From Ignatzschineria sp. (GTDB taxonomy: Bacteria > Pseudomonadota > Gammaproteobacteria > Cardiobacteriales > Wohlfahrtiimonadaceae), in the NCBI GenBank assembly GCA_030150405.1, contig JASLFU010000011.1, positions 1 to 16,956 on the forward strand: DNA of 16,956 nt, read 5' to 3'. The stretch's first letter is position 1. Each line of letters begins with the position of its first letter. Shown one piece after another: positions 14,590 through 16,956 of this stretch. The notes beneath the pieces are model-generated. The model did not search any database, had not been told where the DNA came from, and saw only the letters and a list, made by a program, of their open reading frames with translations. A program made the position numbers and the translations under genes.

Positions 14590-16689
14590 ATGGCTCGAAC
14601 AATGCCTATTGACCGTTACCGTAATATTGGTATTAGTGCTCATATCGACGCAGGTAAGACGACGACATCAGAGCGTATTTTGTTCTACACAGGAAGAAGC
14701 CACCGTATCGGGGAGACTCACGATGGTACGGCGACAATGGACTGGATGGCGCAAGAGCAGGAGCGTGGAATTACGATTACCTCAGCTGCGACAACATGTT
14801 CATGGTCAGGAATGAAGCAGCAGTTTGATGAGCATCGTATTAACTTAATCGATACACCAGGGCACGTTGACTTTACGATTGAAGTAGAGCGTTCTATGCG
14901 TGTTCTTGATGGGGCAGTAATGGTTTACTGTTCAGTAGGTGGTGTTCAGCCTCAGTCAGAGACAGTATGGCGTCAGGCGAACAAGTATGAGGTTCCGCGT
15001 ATTGCGTTTATTAACAAGATGGACCGTACAGGTGCGGACTTCCATCGTGTAGTTGCGCAAATGAAGGAGCGTTTACGTGCTAACGCTGTTCCGATTCAGC
15101 TTCCAATTGGGGCGGAAGATAACTTTGAAGGTGTTATCGATCTTGTGACCATGAAGGCGATCTATTGGGACGATGAGTCTATGGGTATGACCTTTGAGGA
15201 GCGCGAGATTCCAGCAGAGCTTATGGCGGATGCGGAGAACTATCGCTCTCAGATGGTTGAAGCTGCAGCAGAGTCAAGCGAAGAGCTTATGGATAAATAC
15301 CTTGAAGAGGGTGAGCTTACAGAAGATGAGATCCGTCAAGGTATCCGTGAGCGTACGCTTGCTTCAGATATGGTGCCTGTTGTATGTGGTTCTGCGTTTA
15401 AGAACAAGGGTGTTCAGGCGCTTCTTGATGATGTGATCTATTATCTCCCTTCACCTATTGAAGTTAAGGCGATTTCAGGAGAGCTTCCTGATGGTGAGCG
15501 TGGTGAGCGTAAGTCTTCAGATGATGAGCCTTTCTCGGCGCTTGCGTTTAAACTTGCAAACGACCCGTTTGTTGGAAACTTGACGTTCGTGCGAGTTTAC
15601 TCAGGTGTGATCAAGTCTGGTGATTTTGTTTATAACCCCGTTAAAGATCGTCGTGAGCGCGTAGGTCGTCTCCTTCAGATGCATTCTAACTCTCGTAGTG
15701 AGATTGATGAAATTCGTGCGGGTGATATTGCGGCGATGGTGGGTCTTAAAGATGTTACAACGGGTGATACGCTCTGTGATCAGAAAGAGATTATTACTCT
15801 TGAGCGTATGGAGTTCCCAGAGCCTGTAATTTTCGTTGCGATCGAGCCAAAAACTAAGGCTGACCAAGAGAAGATGGGTATGGCGCTTTCACGTTTAGCT
15901 CAAGAGGATCCTTCTTTCCGCGTGCGTACGGATGAAGAGTCTGGTCAGACAATTATCGGCGGTATGGGTGAGCTTCACTTAGATATTATCGTAGACCGTT
16001 TGAAGCGTGAGTTTAAAGTTGAGTGTGGCGTAGGAGCTCCTCAGGTTGCTTATCGTGAGACTATTACTAAAGCGGTTGAGCAGGAAGGTAAGTTCGTTCG
16101 TCAGTCAGGTGGTCGCGGTCAGTTCGGTCACGTTTGGTTGCGTATTGAGCCGCAAGAGCTTGGCGCGGGCTATGAGTTCGTCGATGAGATCGTAGGTGGT
16201 GTTGTTCCAAGAGAGTTCATCCCAGCGGTCGATCGTGGTATTCAAGAGCAAATGGCTAACGGTGTTATTGCAGGCTACCCAATCGAGGATGTTAAAGTAA
16301 CGCTTTACGATGGTTCATATCACGATGTTGACTCAAGTGAGATGGCGTTTAAGATTGCGGGATCTATGGGCTTTAAAGCAGGTGCTCAAAAGGCAGGTCC
16401 TGTGTTGCTTGAGCCTGTAATGCAAGTTGAAGTTGAAACTCCAGAAGAGTACATGGGTGATGTTATGGGTGACCTTAACCGCCGTCGTGGTAATCTTCAG
16501 GGTATTGATGATGCGTATGGTTCTAAGCTTATTCGCGCAGAAGTTCCGTTATCGGAGATGTTCGGTTATGCAACAGCGCTTCGTTCATCAACTCAGGGGC
16601 GTGCAACATACTCAATGGAGTTCTTGAAGTATCAGCAGACACCTAATAATGTTGCTGAAGAAATTATTAATGCTAACAAGGGCGAATAA
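14590..16689 (+). CDS. fusA: Elongation factor G
   Basis: EF-G is the GTPase that drives ribosomal translocation and, with RRF, recycling. The 699-residue length is normal (E. coli 704). GTPase motifs are G1 AHIDAGKTT (17-25), switch II-side RGITIT (59-64), G3 DTPGH (88-92) and G4 NKMD (142-145). The later domains show QEDPSFRVRTDEESGQTIIGGMGELHLDI, then the domain IV loop SGGRGQFGHVWL, and a C-terminal EVETPEEYMGDVMGDLNRRRG with a final ATALRSSTQGRATYSMEF. AAGGA lies 6 nt before the ATG. It is the third gene of the str operon, 108 nt after rpsG and 96 nt before tuf. It looks like the housekeeping copy and has nothing truncated. Confidence 0.98.
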   Translation: MARTMPIDRYRNIGISAHIDAGKTTTSERILFYTGRSHRIGETHDGTATMDWMAQEQERGITITSAATTCSWSGMKQQFDEHRINLIDTPGHVDFTIEVERSMRVLDGAVMVYCSVGGVQPQSETVWRQANKYEVPRIAFINKMDRTGADFHRVVAQMKERLRANAVPIQLPIGAEDNFEGVIDLVTMKAIYWDDESMGMTFEEREIPAELMADAENYRSQMVEAAAESSEELMDKYLEEGELTEDEIRQGIRERTLASDMVPVVCGSAFKNKGVQALLDDVIYYLPSPIEVKAISGELPDGERGERKSSDDEPFSALAFKLANDPFVGNLTFVRVYSGVIKSGDFVYNPVKDRRERVGRLLQMHSNSRSEIDEIRAGDIAAMVGLKDVTTGDTLCDQKEIITLERMEFPEPVIFVAIEPKTKADQEKMGMALSRLAQEDPSFRVRTDEESGQTIIGGMGELHLDIIVDRLKREFKVECGVGAPQVAYRETITKAVEQEGKFVRQSGGRGQFGHVWLRIEPQELGAGYEFVDEIVGGVVPREFIPAVDRGIQEQMANGVIAGYPIEDVKVTLYDGSYHDVDSSEMAFKIAGSMGFKAGAQKAGPVLLEPVMQVEVETPEEYMGDVMGDLNRRRGNLQGIDDAYGSKLIRAEVPLSEMFGYATALRSSTQGRATYSMEFLKYQQTPNNVAEEIINANKGE

Positions 16690-16711
16690 TTAATTTCTTA
16701 AGAAGGAATTA

Positions 16712-16747
16712 ATGTTTGCAATCTATAAGACAAGCACTATAATGTAG
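16712..16747 (+). CDS. Possible leader peptide of 11 residues upstream of tuf
   Basis: AAGAAGGA (16700-16707) is followed 5 nt later by ATG and an open frame encoding MFAIYKTSTIM, ending at TAG (16745-16747). The frame spans the whole 5' arm and loop of the fusA-tuf terminator hairpin, and its stop codon is the start of the 3' arm. A ribosome translating it would keep the hairpin open. The ribosome-binding site is better than that of tuf itself. Coding status is inferred only from these signals. Confidence 0.35.
   Translation: MFAIYKTSTIM
16715..16743 (+). promoter_or_regulatory. Candidate tuf promoter overlapping the terminator
   Basis: TTTGCA (16715-16720), a 17-nt spacer and a perfect TATAAT (16738-16743) would start transcription near 16750. 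That point lies inside the 3' arm of the hairpin, so such transcripts would lack the terminator. The leader to tuf would be about 36 nt. Confidence 0.55.
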
Positions 16748-16758
16748 TGCTTGTTTTT
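16730..16758 (+). terminator. Intrinsic terminator or attenuator between fusA and tuf
   Basis: ACAAGCACTA (16730-16739) and TAGTGCTTGT (16745-16754) form a perfect 10-bp stem with a 5-nt loop, followed by five T (16754-16758). It lies 40 nt after the fusA stop and 27 nt before the tuf start. Confidence 0.8.
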
Positions 16759-16774
16759 AGCTCTTTAAAAATTT
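16759..16774 (+). promoter_or_regulatory. boxA-like antitermination element in the tuf leader
   Basis: GCTCTTTAAAAATTT (16760-16774) differs at one base from the boxA segment of E. coli rRNA leaders as I remember it (GCTCTTTAACAATTT). It lies about 10 nt downstream of the predicted tuf start point and just before the GGGG ribosome-binding site. NusB/NusE binding is an inference. Confidence 0.5.
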
Positions 16775-16785
16775 GGGGTATTTAT

Positions 16786-16956
16786 ATGTCAAAGGAAACT
16801 TTTAACCGTAATAAACCACACGTAAACGTGGGTACAATTGGTCACGTTGACCATGGTAAAACAACGTTAACCGCGGCGTTAACGAAAGTTGGTGCTGAAG
16901 AGTACGGTGGTGACACTCGTGCGTATGATCAGATCGATAATGCGCCAGAAGAGAGA
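16786..16956 (+). CDS. tuf: Elongation factor Tu (first 57 residues; 3' end outside window)
   Basis: EF-Tu delivers aminoacyl-tRNA to the ribosome. The fragment begins MSKETFNRNKPHVNVGTIGH and contains the G1 P-loop GHVDHGKT (residues 19-26), then TLTAALTKVGAEEYGGDTRAYDQIDNAPEE leading into the effector loop. The AALTKVGAE variant resembles EF-Tu of Xanthomonadales-type gammaproteobacteria rather than enterics. The start has GGGG (16775-16778) 7 nt upstream. It is the fourth gene of the str operon but is preceded by its own promoter-like and terminator-like signals. Whether this is tufA or tufB cannot be judged from one copy. Confidence 0.98.
   Translation, partial: MSKETFNRNKPHVNVGTIGHVDHGKTTLTAALTKVGAEEYGGDTRAYDQIDNAPEER

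Overview
The window looks like chromosomal core sequence from a gammaproteobacterium. The reasons are an enteric-type homodimeric AceE, the order rplU-rpmA-obgE, and a str operon rpsL-rpsG-fusA-tuf, all with protein sequences close to the gammaproteobacterial versions. My guess at the lineage is a Cardiobacteriales/Ignatzschineria/Wohlfahrtiimonas-like organism, from EF-Tu and general flavour only. It is not established by the sequence. I see no tRNA, rRNA, CRISPR array, insertion sequence or phage gene.

Layout. (1) 1-5589: pyruvate dehydrogenase operon aceE (5' end cut off) - aceF - lpdA, closed by a good intrinsic terminator. AceF carries two lipoyl domains. The third copy sits on the N-terminus of the E3 subunit (LpdA), so the complex has lipoyl domains on two different subunits. 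(2) 5655-7220: a 37-kDa-type nucleoid-associated protein facing a CoA-type Nudix hydrolase, convergent with a 9-nt gap. (3) 7368-9380, minus strand: rplU-rpmA-obgE with a strong promoter, an internal terminator-like hairpin before obgE and a second terminator after it. (4) 9643-9942: a small YdhR-family protein. (5) 10070-12608: a compact operon of three type IV pilin-like proteins (a PilV-position pseudopilin, a PilW-like protein and an unusually long PilX-position protein) with no pilY1 or major pilin following. (6) 12689-13480: fdhD, for formate dehydrogenase maturation. (7) 13483-end: the str operon with a strong promoter starting two bases after fdhD, then rpsL, rpsG, fusA and the first 57 codons of tuf.

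How it fits together. Most of the window is central metabolism plus translation machinery. The two ribosomal-protein transcription units have closely similar promoters (TTGAC[A/T], 17-nt spacer, TAAAAT), consistent with constitutive growth-linked expression.

The most interesting stretch is the 96-bp fusA-tuf gap. It holds an 11-codon open reading frame behind a strong Shine-Dalgarno sequence, which runs through an intrinsic terminator hairpin. A consensus -10 box (TATAAT) lies across the loop of the same hairpin. A boxA-like antitermination sequence follows just before the tuf ribosome-binding site. Together these suggest a leader that sets EF-Tu expression separately from EF-G. The second point of interest is the pilin-like operon, whose third protein appears to join a pilin-like N-terminus to a region faintly resembling PilY1.
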